A DNA stretch of 64,000 nucleotides. It comes from Casuarina equisetifolia (lineage: Eukaryota; Streptophyta; Magnoliopsida; Fagales; Casuarinaceae). Positions 1 to 11,323 of this stretch are shown here, one piece after another (positions within the stretch are counted from its first letter, which is position 1; each line of letters opens with the position of its first letter). Where the stretch lies: contig CM052354.1 in assembly GCA_028551475.1 (NCBI GenBank), forward strand, positions 25,257,258 to 25,321,257, read 5' to 3'. The position numbers and the translations under genes were made by a program. Below the pieces are notes generated by a model. It ran no database searches. It was not told the origin of the DNA and saw only the letters and a list, made by a program, of their open reading frames with translations.

Positions 1-1944
1 TTATCTTTTCGAGGTTCTATAAATATTGTGTTTTCATGGATATGTTAAACTTCCAGTACATTATCTATGATTTTTTTTTCCTATTGAATTTAGTACTTCC
101 AATAGAGGAGTTCCAGCATTTATTTTCAGCACCTAGAAACGAAAGAACAATTTGAAGGGCAAGGAAATGAGGAGACAAGCTTTGTCCTTGCACTAGTTGA
201 CAATTCGAGGCAACCACATGACTCTCCACCAAGGGAGTAGGCTGCTGAGAGTGATAAGTAGTTAGGCTCATTCTCTCATAGACATATGCCAGTCTAGGAA
301 AAGTGTTGGTTACATCTATACTATATCTTACACCACCAAGTCAATTTCTTAATTGGAGTTTAACATAGCTGCTTGTACAGTTCAATCACATTTAAAATTA
401 AATTGACGAGGGATTTAGCATTTGTTTAACATTCTCATAATCTACCTCTTTTATACATGCTTCAACTTTTGAAGCTCTCTCAATCTTTCTCCCTAAATAG
501 TTGATGTCTTTATTTGGACGGACTTCATGTTGCATTCGCTTAGTGCCATATGGTGTCATATTAGTCACATTTGTATTATAACTCACTTTATTTGGAGACA
601 CTTCATGTTGCATTCTCTTAGTGCCATATGGTGTAATATTAGTCACATCTGTATTATAACTCAAAAAGCTAGTCAAAATTGCTCTTATTTTTTTCCTTTA
701 AACAAAGAAAAAAGAAAAGAGCTTCAAAGTTGTCCAAAGAAAAAACAAGGGAGAAGAATTAGTAAGGAATCAATATATCCTCAAAACTTTGATAAATGAA
801 TATTAACACGTAATGTTTGAAGTATCGCATTCATACCTTACTCGCACAATATGAGATTATATTTGTGAAAAATCCAGAAAATTATTGATATCTTGCATGG
901 ATTGAGAATAAAAATTCTTCTCCGCCCATTTATGTCCATCGCTTTATTCATTCAATTTTTCATACAGAAATTTTTTCATGAAGATAAACACAGAAATGTT
1001 AAAGTACAAACATAGTGAAATAAGTTGAGGTTGCTCTAAATTTATCTTGATATGTTATTCTACACTAGAAAAAGTAAATGTAAATTTATTAATGTCATAT
1101 ATGTATAATATGCAAGCACAGACGCTGCAAGCTTTGAATCAATTTAATAACGAAGTAATTTTGTAGACAAATGAATATATAACAAAGTTTTTTTTTCTTT
1201 TTTAGGTAAAGGGAAACTTGAGCCTCTCAAACCCCACCATTTAAGTAGAGATCCCAATAGCTCCAATTGAGCCATCAGGTTGGTAACTAACTTTTTCTCG
1301 AAAGTTACTCTCTTTTTAGCCAAATCCTTGAGGAGAATCTATCCTAGCTATAGTCATTCAAGAGTAAATGGTATTACTAGGTTGGATCTAATACCAATTT
1401 TTACGAACTAAGAAGTGTTGGCCATATCCACATTGTATTCTAAAGTGACCTCAAAGTTACAATTATATAAAAATAACCAACTTAACATTAAGCTCACTTT
1501 AGAATTTAAAGAAACCATATATGTTACGATATGAGGAATGCTTTACACATCTTTACCATACCTCAAAAGGAAAATGAAAGTCCTAAATATATGTAGTCCA
1601 TTTGATAAGTAAAAAAATGATGTAGGACTTAACATAGATGCATCGATTTTACAATTTGCCTATTGAATTCAACATTTAACCTTCCAACACATCACGATTT
1701 ATTTCATTCACACCTTTGACTACGACACATATTATGCTTTAGTGACCTAGTCCAACATGATTTTAATGTTAGACCTTATACAAGTTGTCACCGTTGAACG
1801 ACATTTGCACCATGACTCAAAAGCATTAGTTAAAGTTATAATTGAAGTTTTATAAAATTATTTATATAGTTTATTCTCTCAATAAAGAATGTAAGTTTCA
1901 ATGATATTACAGAATCCTCTAAAAGCAATATCCGTGGATAGTCC
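1..1944. other. Intergenic, no gene seen
   Basis: AT-rich sequence without a recognisable coding region. Short open frames here have no family resemblance. The only structure I can support is the 78-bp tandem duplication at about 509-664. Confidence 0.6.
509..664. repeat. 78-bp tandem duplication
   Basis: Two adjacent imperfect copies with a period of 78 bp. The words cttcatgttgcatt, cttagtgccatatggtgt and attagtcacat recur in the same order starting near 523 and 601. The two copies differ at a few positions. Confidence 0.8.
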
Positions 1945-4900
1945 AATTTCCAGACTTTGCTGGTCAAGGAACTTGCTCCAAGAGTAATTCTCCTATTGAA
2001 AGCTTTGGATCATTTCTTTTGCCAAAGGAAGCTTTGATGATACATACTGTGTAAAGCCTTACTCCATTTCTACCACTTCGGCCTGAAGCCCACTTGGCCT
2101 TTCATGCTTAATTTACGGTTTCAAGTTCCTTCTAGGACAAGGAATATTATGTGTTTTACGTAATACGGAAAATACTTTCCTTCAACGATAACAAAACTCC
2201 AGTAAAATTACTGATTACGGTAGACACTTGATGATATAAAGATAAGCTAGTTTGCAATTTAGTCTTCTACCCATGTAGTTTATTACAATGGTGAAACAAT
2301 TTATAAGTTTATAAGACCAAAATCTTAAGTTCATTCAATAGTTTATAAGTTCTCTTTTCTATGAAGACCAATACATAGGTTTTAATTACAAAATAATTCA
2401 CTGAACAATTCATAGTCCTTACTTCCTATTAAACAGAATTAGCTCTTTGTCTAGTATGAGTGAATTTAGAATTTCTAAAATGATTGAGATTCAAACTCTT
2501 ATAGTGACTAGATTTTAGACTCCTAACATGACTAGATTTTGACTATTTCAAATCTTAGACCTTATTTAAAGAAAATAATAAAATAAAACCTAATTATCAA
2601 ATAAAATCTAACTTAATATTAAGTGACCTAAGTCCATGTCCATATTGTCTCTCCTAGGTCGTGACAGCTTCCCTATAAGAGATTAATGGTATCAATCTAC
2701 AGAACTACAGGTCTATTTAGACCATCCTATGTCAGATGGTGTGGTAATTGCAACTTATGAGCAATAACAATTTGATGGGCATTTTTTTTTGTGAAATTAG
2801 AAAAAGGAAATATTGTAAACAACTTGTCAGAAGTTAGTGAACCGCATTTCTTGGAATCGATACAGAATCTATCTGTAGCAAGATCCTCGAGTCAGAAATT
2901 TATTCAAGTAGGTGGCCCACATTTTGCTCAAGATCATTTGAAAGACGCTGCCTCTCTGCATATTAATATCTCTAATACCGTTCAAAGATCCTCCCCATGC
3001 TCTCAAAAATAAGAACATAATTTATTAGTACATGTTCAGAATAAGAATCTAAAAACCTCACAATGATTATGTATTCCTACCTTAGAGTCAAGATTCTGGA
3101 TAAGCTAAATAGATAAGCTTCAACGTAAAGAAAAAGAAACATTAAGGATTACCAACCAATAGCATGTTATAATATTTTATATAAAATCATCTCTAAGATA
3201 CTTGTAGAAAGGACAAGCCTCATTCTACCTTTAGTGGTAAGCCAAAATCAAACAGCCTTCATTAAAGGACGATAGATTTCGGAGAATATTATGCTTTGCC
3301 AAAAACGTTTGCATAACTATTACAAGGGAGACAAAGGTAAACGTGTGGCTATAAAAATTAATCTTATGAAAGCATATGACATGGTCAAATGGGATACAAT
3401 ATTAAGAGTTTTGAAAGTTATTAACACTCCCCTATACTTGGTTGATCTTGTAGGTGAGTGTATCACTATAACAAAATTTTCAATAAACTTCAATGGAGAA
3501 CATGTATGATACTTTAAATGTACTAATGAATTGTGACAAGGTGATCCCTTGTCTCCATATTTATTTATATTAGTTATGAAAATACTCTACATAATCATTA
3601 TTACGAAGACCTTTACAATGGTGTTTAAATTTTATTATCGTTGCAAATTTGAAAAAATACTCACTTATGTTTTGTTGATGATTTATTTTTCTTCTCTTAT
3701 GGTAATATGAAATTAGTTCTTTGCTTTATAAAAGCTCTAGGGAAATTTGTTGACCTTACAAGTTTAAAGTACAACCAAAGTAAATGTCAAATTTTCTTTT
3801 CAAGGTTATTAGAGCATGAACAACTTCTTATCCTTAATCATACCCATTTCCTTAAAGGTTTACTTCCTATTAGATACCTTGGAGCTCCCGTTATCACGAA
3901 AAAACTAACTTAAGCTGATTGTAAAGGTCTAACGGATAAAATCTTTGGAAGATAGAAGGTTGGAGAATGAAACATCTTAGCTATGCAAGAAGATTACAAT
4001 TGACAAAATTTGTTATCATTTCCATATGTACATTTTGGTTGCAAGTATTCCTACTATCGAAGCAAACATTTATGATATTAAAAAAAAAGATAAGGAAATT
4101 CTTATAAGTAGTTAATATAAATGTGCATCAATCTCATAAAGTAGCTTAGCAAACTGTTTGCTCACCAAAGAAGGAATGGAGATTAGTTTATTGAATCTCA
4201 AAATTTGAAATAAAGTTTTTTTGGGACGTATGTTTTAGAATCTCATAAATCTCCCAAAAGCTTCATTATGGAGTAAATGGGTTTACAGTACAAAGTATAA
4301 AAGAACTTTAGTAATGAAATGGGACATAAAAGGTACCATGGCTTGGAGTTGGCAGGGTCTTTTTAAATTAAGGCCTACACTTGCCTTTGTTCTCTTTAAT
4401 TCTACATATTGTTTCCAAAAGATTTATAATGATCTTCGAAAAGTTGATGCAATTGTGGATTGGTATGATTTAATCTGGACTAGTGACATTAACAAACATA
4501 ATTTCATTGGATGACTTGTTTGTAAAGATAAACTTTCTACTGTAATAGAAATTGTATGGTGGCTTCCTTTAATAAATATATATTATGATTTTTGTTAGTC
4601 TCAAATAAAAAACATGAGTCATCTATTTTTTGAATGTGCATAGATAAGGATGATTTGGAAAAATATTCTTATCCAAAATAAAATCCAACGTGACATTGGA
4701 TGATGGAATAAGGAGCTATAATGGATGATCAAAGCAGTTAAAGAAAAAGATTTTTAGCTGTTAAACTTCTTAAACTATCTTTCTTAACTTGCATTTATTG
4801 TATATGAGCTGAACAAAATAGAAGACATTTTCATGAGAAAACAATTGATATCCCTATCCTTTTAGCCAAAGTAAAGAAGGTAGTATGTGGGAGAACTTAT

Positions 4901-5536
4901 TTGTTTAGAAATATAAAATCATCGCAAGGAAATATTGTTTTGAGTGAAATTTGGAGGCTTCCAACTTTAATATTTTCATAGTTATGATAACTTCTATAAT
5001 ATTGGGATATGTCCTTGTGCATCTGTATTTTAAATTTTATTAATATAATTTGCCTTTCCACCAAAAAAAAAAAAAAAAGAAACATCTTACTTGACCAAAA
5101 GTTTGGTAACTATATTGATGGTATGGCTGTTCAATCACTTTCTCCTAAGATATGTACTTTTGGAATAATTTATATATAGTAAATGCCCCTTTCCTTAAAC
5201 TAGTTTTTTAAAAGGATTAAGGTTTGTAGATGATATTGGAGTGTGGTCTTCCATAGCACCACTATGGACATATGTAAGGCCCAAAGTCCATAGTGAAAGT
5301 AGCATTATGAAAGGGTCCAAGTTGGACCTTCATAGTGAAGAGGTATGTTGATAGTGTAGCTATTTAGTTTTATATTTTTAAGGTATGTACTTGTAAAATG
5401 GTTTATATATAGAAAATAATTTTCTTTGCTTGAACTAACTTTCATAAGAAGATTCAACTTTATAACAAAATACAAGTAAAATCTAAATTATAAGTAATGC
5501 AATTCATCTTAAATTTTGCTTTCAGTCAACTAGACA
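1945..5536 (-). pseudogene. FUL-C: fossil third copy of the FUL-like MADS gene
   Basis: Gene remnant recognised by alignment with FUL-A and FUL-B. Exon 2 survives at 2921-2999 (79 bp, splice sites in place) and still reads like the MADS intervening region (MGRIFERY, YAERQ, SNDLEQN), but carries two in-frame stops. Only the first bases of exon 3 remain (ending 2672). Exons 4-8 are absent, yet the 3' flank of FUL-B (about 32000-32360) is recognisable again at 1945-2300, so the 3' half was lost internally. Intron 1 continues right of exon 2, is split by a LINE (3143-5085), resumes, and stops near 5536, where a minisatellite and the PHD block begin; exon 1 (the MADS domain) is missing. It cannot make a MADS protein. 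Confidence 0.85.
3143..5085 (+). mobile_element. 5'-truncated LINE (L1-type non-LTR retrotransposon)
   Basis: Plus-strand frames match the plant LINE reverse transcriptase: ISKILVERTSLILP, QNQTAFIKGR, IKINLMKAYDMVKWD, QGDPLSPYLF and YLGAPV, in family order. A zf-RVT region follows (WYDLIWTSDINKHN, then MSHLFFECA). The frame is broken by many stops and shifts, so it is dead. The 3' end is a poly(A) run at 5063-5078. The left flank aaaaagaaacat (3131-3142) recurs at 5074-5085. FUL-A and FUL-B have one uninterrupted copy of this site, so this is a target-site duplication and the element inserted into intron 1 of FUL-C. It starts within the RT domain, a typical 5' truncation. Confidence 0.9.
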
Positions 5537-5640
5537 AACCAAGCAAAAAATCCTTATCTAAGGCAACTAAGGAAATCCTTATCTAAGGCAAATAAGTAAA
5601 TCCTTATTTGAGGTAAATAAGGAAATATTTTTTTCCTATG
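5533..5640. repeat. 25-bp minisatellite at the FUL-C/PHD junction
   Basis: About four degenerate copies of a 25-bp unit of the form aaggaaatccttatctaagg followed by caaat. The same unit recurs at 19215-19450 and 19610-19755. It lies where similarity to FUL intron 1 ends and similarity to the PHD block begins. Confidence 0.8.
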
Positions 5641-7252
5641 TTTTCATTCTTCTTTTATTATCTACCAATGTCTTACTCTCTTTCTCCATATTTCAAAATA
5701 GTGGGATTTTGTATATAGAGTTTCTCAGTTCTCCACAAACTCTCTTATATGGTTTGCTTGTGATTAATAACAAACAAGTTTTATAACAATTTGCTCTCTT
5801 ATAAGTTAGGTAGATACAAAACATTGGATTTTACATAGTTTTATCATTGTTGCCAAAAGATCTTCATGATCTTGATCACCAAAAAAAGATTGCTTCCAAA
5901 ATCTTATCAATTGAAAATTATGGTTTCTTCATAAGATTATCATTGCCATGAATTAGGACCTTTACATATTCATGTTATTTCATTATAGCATCACTATAAA
6001 TATCTTCTTTTTAATTCTTCCATAGGGTAAATTGCATAAGTTGGTGTCCTTTTGGTTTATTGTAAGTCCATCTTGCTCAAATAAGCCACCCTTGTTTTTG
6101 ATTCTCAAGGCAATAACATCAAAATATCTAACTTGATGCTCCTTGCTGCCCACCTTATTTAGCTATCATGATTTGAATAATTAAGACAAGATATGGCTTC
6201 CCATAATTATAAGATATACTTCTAGAAGGTTTAGTTTGAAATAAAGTAAGATAAGTGTTCTAAAAGGTTTAGTTCAAGTCAAAGTAGATGTTCTAATTGG
6301 AGAAGGAGTGGTACTAAAGCATTATATAAGGAGGTTCTACGTTAAGGAGAAAGAACTTAGAATTGAGGTATCAAGTAATGAAAGAGAGATAGCAATTAGT
6401 ATTAAGTAGAAAACCGTTCTTTAAAAAGGCTTCAATAAGGACCAGTAGTTCAATTATTTGAAAAGCTATTTGGTTGTCTAGCTATTTGAACACAAATTAA
6501 TGTCATATTTCTCAACAAAGGTAGTACTCGATTTAATTCCATTATGTGATTTATGGTTTTTCTATTGATAATTAGCCAAGATCATTACATTAGCATCTCT
6601 AGGAGCATGGTCTTTTGAATTCTTTCATAAAGCAAATTGTTGAAATTGGTGTGCTAACCTTTATTAAAGCTTTACTTGGTATTTAATTCTTATGGAAGTA
6701 AATTAATCAACTTTGGCTTGATGCCCTTGTGCAAGTTCCAAACTCTAATAATTTTTATAGAGATTGAGTATACAAGAACACTTGATATTATGTAGATTCA
6801 TTGTTGGTAGTGCAAGCAATTTCTAAATATATAACATCATAGTTATTACTTGATATTTATTTTGATAAATATGTGAGTTTATTTATCAAAGAATAAGAGT
6901 ATTACTTATTATTTAACTATGACAGTTTTTATGTATTTCAAGTTTTGTTTCATCTTGTATCTTTTGTTTTCAATCAAGTTTTGTGCTCAAAGAATTTGAA
7001 TAATAAAAATCTCATCTTTGCAATTTGCATATGTTCATCTAATGATGTGTTTGACTTTGTCTTGGTGCATGAAAACCTAGTTTATGTAAATATTAGAACT
7101 TTTGTTGACAGCACAATCTAATTGTGCTTATGCTAAGTCATGGCTAGGTTAAAGGAAGTAAAATATTTGGTTAAGTTTAATTGAATTTCATAAAATTTGT
7201 TGTTAATTAGTTTTTTTTTTGGAATCCTTTTCTAATACCTTTCAACTTGCAG
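5641..7252. other. Upstream part of PHD block, copy 1
   Basis: Aligns with about 19760-20921 upstream of the second PHD copy, for example the shared words taaattgcataagttggtgtcc and gccatgaattaggacctt. It presumably holds the promoter, first exon(s) and first intron of the ancestral PHD gene, but I could not identify a start codon or a first coding exon in either copy. About 6150-6530 has no counterpart in copy 2; I see nothing recognisable in it. Confidence 0.5.
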
Positions 7253-7442
7253 GATGAGCCTTGTGACATCTGTGGTGATATTGGTTTTAAACCATTGATA
7301 GCCACTTGCATCAACTGCAAAAAAGCTCATGAACATGTGTATGATAAGACTCTTGCCTTCCTCTTATACTCTTCTCTTACCTTTCTCTCCACATATGTGT
7401 GTAATGTTTGTTGATGAAGATTTATGCAACTTACTTCCACTT

Positions 7443-8070
7443 AATTTTTTTTTTGTAGAAAGGTAAGTTTGCATTAATAAAATTAGTATATGTACATGGT
7501 CAGAACATAATTTTACAAGACGTATGGAATTTATGAAAAGATAGAGATTTAAAATTTCTAAATCTCATTTAAATGATATTTTCTTAAGAAGATGTTATAT
7601 TTCAAAATAAAGAAACTTTCCCTTGAATAATTTTCTTACTTTTGCCAATTGGATTAAGATGTTGATTGTTTTGTTTGGAAATTTTCTTTTATTGTGTTTA
7701 GCTAATATATAATAAATGTAGGCTAAAAAAAATATCTTGAGAGGTTTTACAACCAAATCCCTTACGTTAGCTGCTTTGATCATCTATTATAATTCTTCAT
7801 TTTATCTTCTAATATAACATTGGATTTCATTTTGAGCAATGATAGATTTCCAAATCATCTTAAATCATGTATATTTAAGAAAGTGATGACTTCTATTTTC
7901 AACATGAGATTAACATAAATCATAATATAAGTTAGTTAAAAGGAGCCATTATATAATTTCTTTGGTTGTCAAAAGTCGATCTTAATAAGCTAGTCATCCA
8001 AGAAATTATGTTTGTTAATGTCACAAGTCCAAATTAGATCATTCCAATTCATTTCATATTTCTTAATTCT
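7443..8070 (-). mobile_element. LINE 3' fragment, minus strand, in PHD1 intron
   Basis: Reads as the reverse complement of the 3' part of the LINE at 3143-5085: the zf-RVT region (7985-8055 matches about 4465-4520), the segment ILAKHNKRKFPNKTINI against WAEQNRRHFHEKTIDI, and the 3' UTR. It ends in a T-run at 7446-7455, the poly(A) of the minus strand. The PHD2 intron lacks it, so it came after the PHD duplication or was lost from copy 2. Confidence 0.75.
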
Positions 8071-8124
8071 TAAAAAATATTTTTTTCACTTTAGTTAGTT
8101 GATGAAAAATTGCAAGGAAAAAAG

Positions 8125-8290
8125 ACTGTATGAAAGAAAGCTTCTTTATTTTGAAATATAAAATTTTCTTTATATCACATCATTCTGAATGAGATTTGAA
8201 AGCTTTCAATCTTAATCTTTTTATAACTTTCAAAACTCTTATAATGCTAGGGTAATTTCTTTATACTTTTATACATTAATTTTTAACTTT
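8125..8290 (+). mobile_element. Short LINE 3' fragment, plus strand, in PHD1 intron
   Basis: About 165 bp similar to the 3' UTR of the LINE at 4890-5045 in the same orientation (shared words gaaatataaaa, cttataatgctagggta versus cttctataatattgggata). It lies about 55 bp from the oppositely oriented LINE fragment and is absent from the PHD2 intron. Confidence 0.55.
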
Positions 8291-9119
8291 TATTTACATT
8301 TCTTTAGTACACCCAAACACTTGTACTAGAAAAAGTAATTCAAAGTGATCCTTTTTTCCTATATAGGACTACCTTTGCTAGTTCTTTGATGGCTTAAATG
8401 CGATATGTGGGTTACATAACCTGTCGGTCAGATCTATTGTTCATGTTCCTCTTGGCTCTTGAACAAGGACAAATATTCTATCTTGTAGTTAATCACCTTA
8501 TTTATTTATTTTACTTAATCACATAGACTGAATATACAGTCGATTTTTTGTCTTTATCTTTTCTTTTCTTTTCCAAGTTTCTTTTTCCTATAAATTGTCG
8601 TTCCAATTCCCTTCTTCCCAGACTCGATAATACCTTGAATTAATACTTTCTTCAATGAATATATGCGAAGATTTACAACTTTTCTTGCCCTGGACAATTG
8701 CCTTTTTTGTTATTCTCAGTTATTGCATGCAAGAGAATGTTCTGAAAACCCTAAAAGATAAGATATGCGAATCATGTCTGTCAAGCATAGTCTTGTGCGA
8801 AGCTCGTAGGAATAAGCATAGGATGAGAACAATGACATTAGATTCCACTGAAATAGTTTGCCGCTATGATATGCATTCAGCAAAACCTAGTTTGGGGTTG
8901 TCATCATATTGTGGAAGGCAAAAGCGTGATGAAGCTACCAAAGTAAAGTTCATTACTACCGAGCAAGCCATTAAGCTATTATCAAGAGCCACTAAAAGAG
9001 GAAGGAATCCAGCTCCATTGCATTCCATGTCGTCCTTGCCTTGCACCCAAAACATCCACTCTAGAGGGCACCTTTTTGAGGGTAAAGGAATATCCTAGTA
9101 TTAGACCCTATAGGGCCTT

Positions 9120-10830
9120 AATTGGTGATAATATTCAAATGTAATGTGTTGAAATTAGCCTTCAAACTTTGATCTTGTAACAAAGCAGTTGAAGTACATA
9201 ACAAACACCTTATTCCATCACAATCGATAACTTGTGAGAATTAAAATGTCTCTCACGAGGAATGATGGATGTGTAATTATGGGCCACAGAAAATCTTACT
9301 CTTCAGTTGGGCAAAGTGGGTTGTTAAGGAATCCCATCACCACAAAAGAAGAGAATTCTTTTTCATTATCCTTCCCTTTCACTTTTTTTTTTCCAGTTAT
9401 TTTAAAGGAATTGTTAGTGCAAGAAAATAAAAGACATGATAGAATTTTTTACGGAGCTTTACCTGGCCTTTTGTATATGTGATAAAAGTTGTCAACTTTT
9501 TATACAATCATCACGTGGAACGTTATTTTTAGAATATAAGAAACAGGTGGATCATAGGATCAAATAGGCATTTAACCTTATGGAAAACTTGATATTTATA
9601 TGCTTTCTATAAATATTTGAAAATCCCAATTTCATAAGATAGGAGATACGTTTTATAACAGATTATTGTGGACTAACTAAAATATTTCAATTAATAGGTT
9701 AAACAACAAAATTTTCTGATGCTTCATTCCAGGGCAATCGCCGCTATACCACAAAGGGCATGAATCACAAGCAAGAACATTCTCTTTTGGTACTCAACCT
9801 TCACTTTTCTGGACTGAAAAAGGAGGGAAAAAGCAGACTCACGACTAGGAATATTCATACGAACTATGAGCTGGAATTTTCCAAAAGCTAAAAAAAGGTT
9901 ACTTTAAACACTTTTGGATCTCTCACACAAGTCCCATCGCGGCTTCCCCTTCTTTACTAACATGTTAAAAAATTCTTATCCAATTAAAAATGGGGATTCA
10001 AAACTCAAAATCAAGTGAAAGACATGACCCTTCGTGTTGTTGTCATTTCCTTAACAAAAAAGAACCCTTAAATGTTGTCGTACACATGTTCTTGGCTTGA
10101 CAGTGATTATATAAGTAATTTACCTCAAAGTAACACGTCTTCCCAGTAGAAAAGTGTGATACAAGGACAAACCTTTAGTGACAGTTTCAAATGCAGCACC
10201 GCAAGTCCCATCGGATCAACAACTGTAGAAGAGCCGGCAATCAACTGCTTTAAAAGCTTACTATATTAAAGTGGAATGCCGTTTTGGCATGGTTTTTTCC
10301 CCAGAAAACATACAGCAGATGCATGCAGCCCTTCAACGTGTCAATATAGAACTCGATCCGACGCCTGGGCTGACAAATTTGCAGCAACAAGCACCAAGTC
10401 TTTCAGACAAACAAGTTTTGCCAAATGGTGAAATAACATTGACGTCGCATTTGCTATAACTAGCGTCGCCACAGTCTGGTTTTACACCAGATAACTAGAT
10501 AGAGCGGTTTGGCCCAGGCCCCATTGTTCTGAGCTTGGAATTGAAATCCAAGGTCTGACTAAACTATTCCAAGTCGGTCCAGATTGCGACCACAAATCAA
10601 TTATCACGTAACGAGCTTCCTTAGAAAGATCATTGAAACTATCATGGAATGCAATGGGACCAAAGTGACAGTATTCTTCCGTTTTAAACTACGAGACAGC
10701 GATTTCTGTCCCCAGTCATTCTGCTAGTGTCTCAATGGGAATTGTTGTTTGGAGAGAGAGACAGGCAGAGAAGGAAGAGAAGAAGAACAAGGAGTGGAGA
10801 TAAAAATACCTAAAACTTAAGTTAGTGATT
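9120..10830. repeat. Unit X, copy 1
   Basis: Segment present in three long copies (also about 22680-25500 and 37900-41130). Landmarks in order: ctcatgactcat-type start near 9230, gtgggttgttaaggaatccc (9317), gtcccatcgcggcttcccct (9931), cgtgtcaatatagaactcga (10337), accacaaatcaattatcacg (10589) and gagacagcgatttctgtccc (10691). No family match; the open frame at 10271-10459 is part of it but is not conserved as a frame in the other copies. Unit X may be promoter plus decayed 5' exons of an unknown gene. Confidence 0.7.
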
Positions 10831-11323
10831 GGTTTGACGATGAATTTAAGGTCATTTTCAATGAATTTCTGCTTAATTTGAATGCTATAAATCTTCCATA
10901 GTCATGATTATAGCTTAGCTTTAACTCGTATTTCATCAAACTTAAGTGCATAAAACCTCTTAAACATCTCATGTGGTTTAGTCGCACCCGACGTAATTGG
11001 CAATGACTACCTCACTATTTGAAACTTTTTACGTCCTAAGTCTGAAGCTTAAGCTTGTGAGAGTTGAGTGTGCATATGTAGAAGCCAAATATTAACATCA
11101 TTTTTATTTTCATATTTCTCCATATTAAACTTCATAGACGAACTACATAAGGTATCCTTACAGATTCCTTAACGAACTATCAAGCAAGTACCAAAGAGAT
11201 CCATATGTTGTCCAGGATGTGTCAGTACATCAGACAATTTTATTTCGTTGGACGCTGGGATCCGCGTCCTTCTTTAGAATTTACAGACATAAATACTGTT
11301 GATAAATAGAGGTATAATGGAGT

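Larger units (their letters stand above)
7253..9098 (+). pseudogene. PHD-finger protein, copy 1 (PHD1), decaying
   Basis: Two exons: 7253-7338 (after cttgcag, donor gtatga) and 8720-9098 (after ttctcag), joined in phase 2. Together they encode a C4HC3 PHD zinc finger: CDIC, CINC, then H and C in EHVYC, then CESC. This pattern is known from plant histone-reading proteins of the AIPP2/EDM2-partner type, so a chromatin role is possible. After the finger come a basic stretch and the words KLLSRATKRGRNPAP, shared with copy 2. Relative to copy 2 the tail has small deletions that shift the frame, and the tryptophan before the last cysteine pair is lost (DKIC versus DWIC). The intron carries two LINE fragments. 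No start exon was found. Probably a pseudogene, but the finger itself is open. Confidence 0.65.

Noticed and set aside
5533-5640. CRISPR-like array of 25-bp repeats
   Set aside because: Repeats are contiguous and degenerate with no unique spacers, in a plant nuclear context; it is a minisatellite.
8655-8719. ATG at 8655 as the start of the PHD1 protein
   Set aside because: The frame from 8655 to 8719 is intron sequence: the acceptor ttctcag precedes 8720 and the zinc ligands continue from the exon at 7253-7338 across this junction, as in copy 2.
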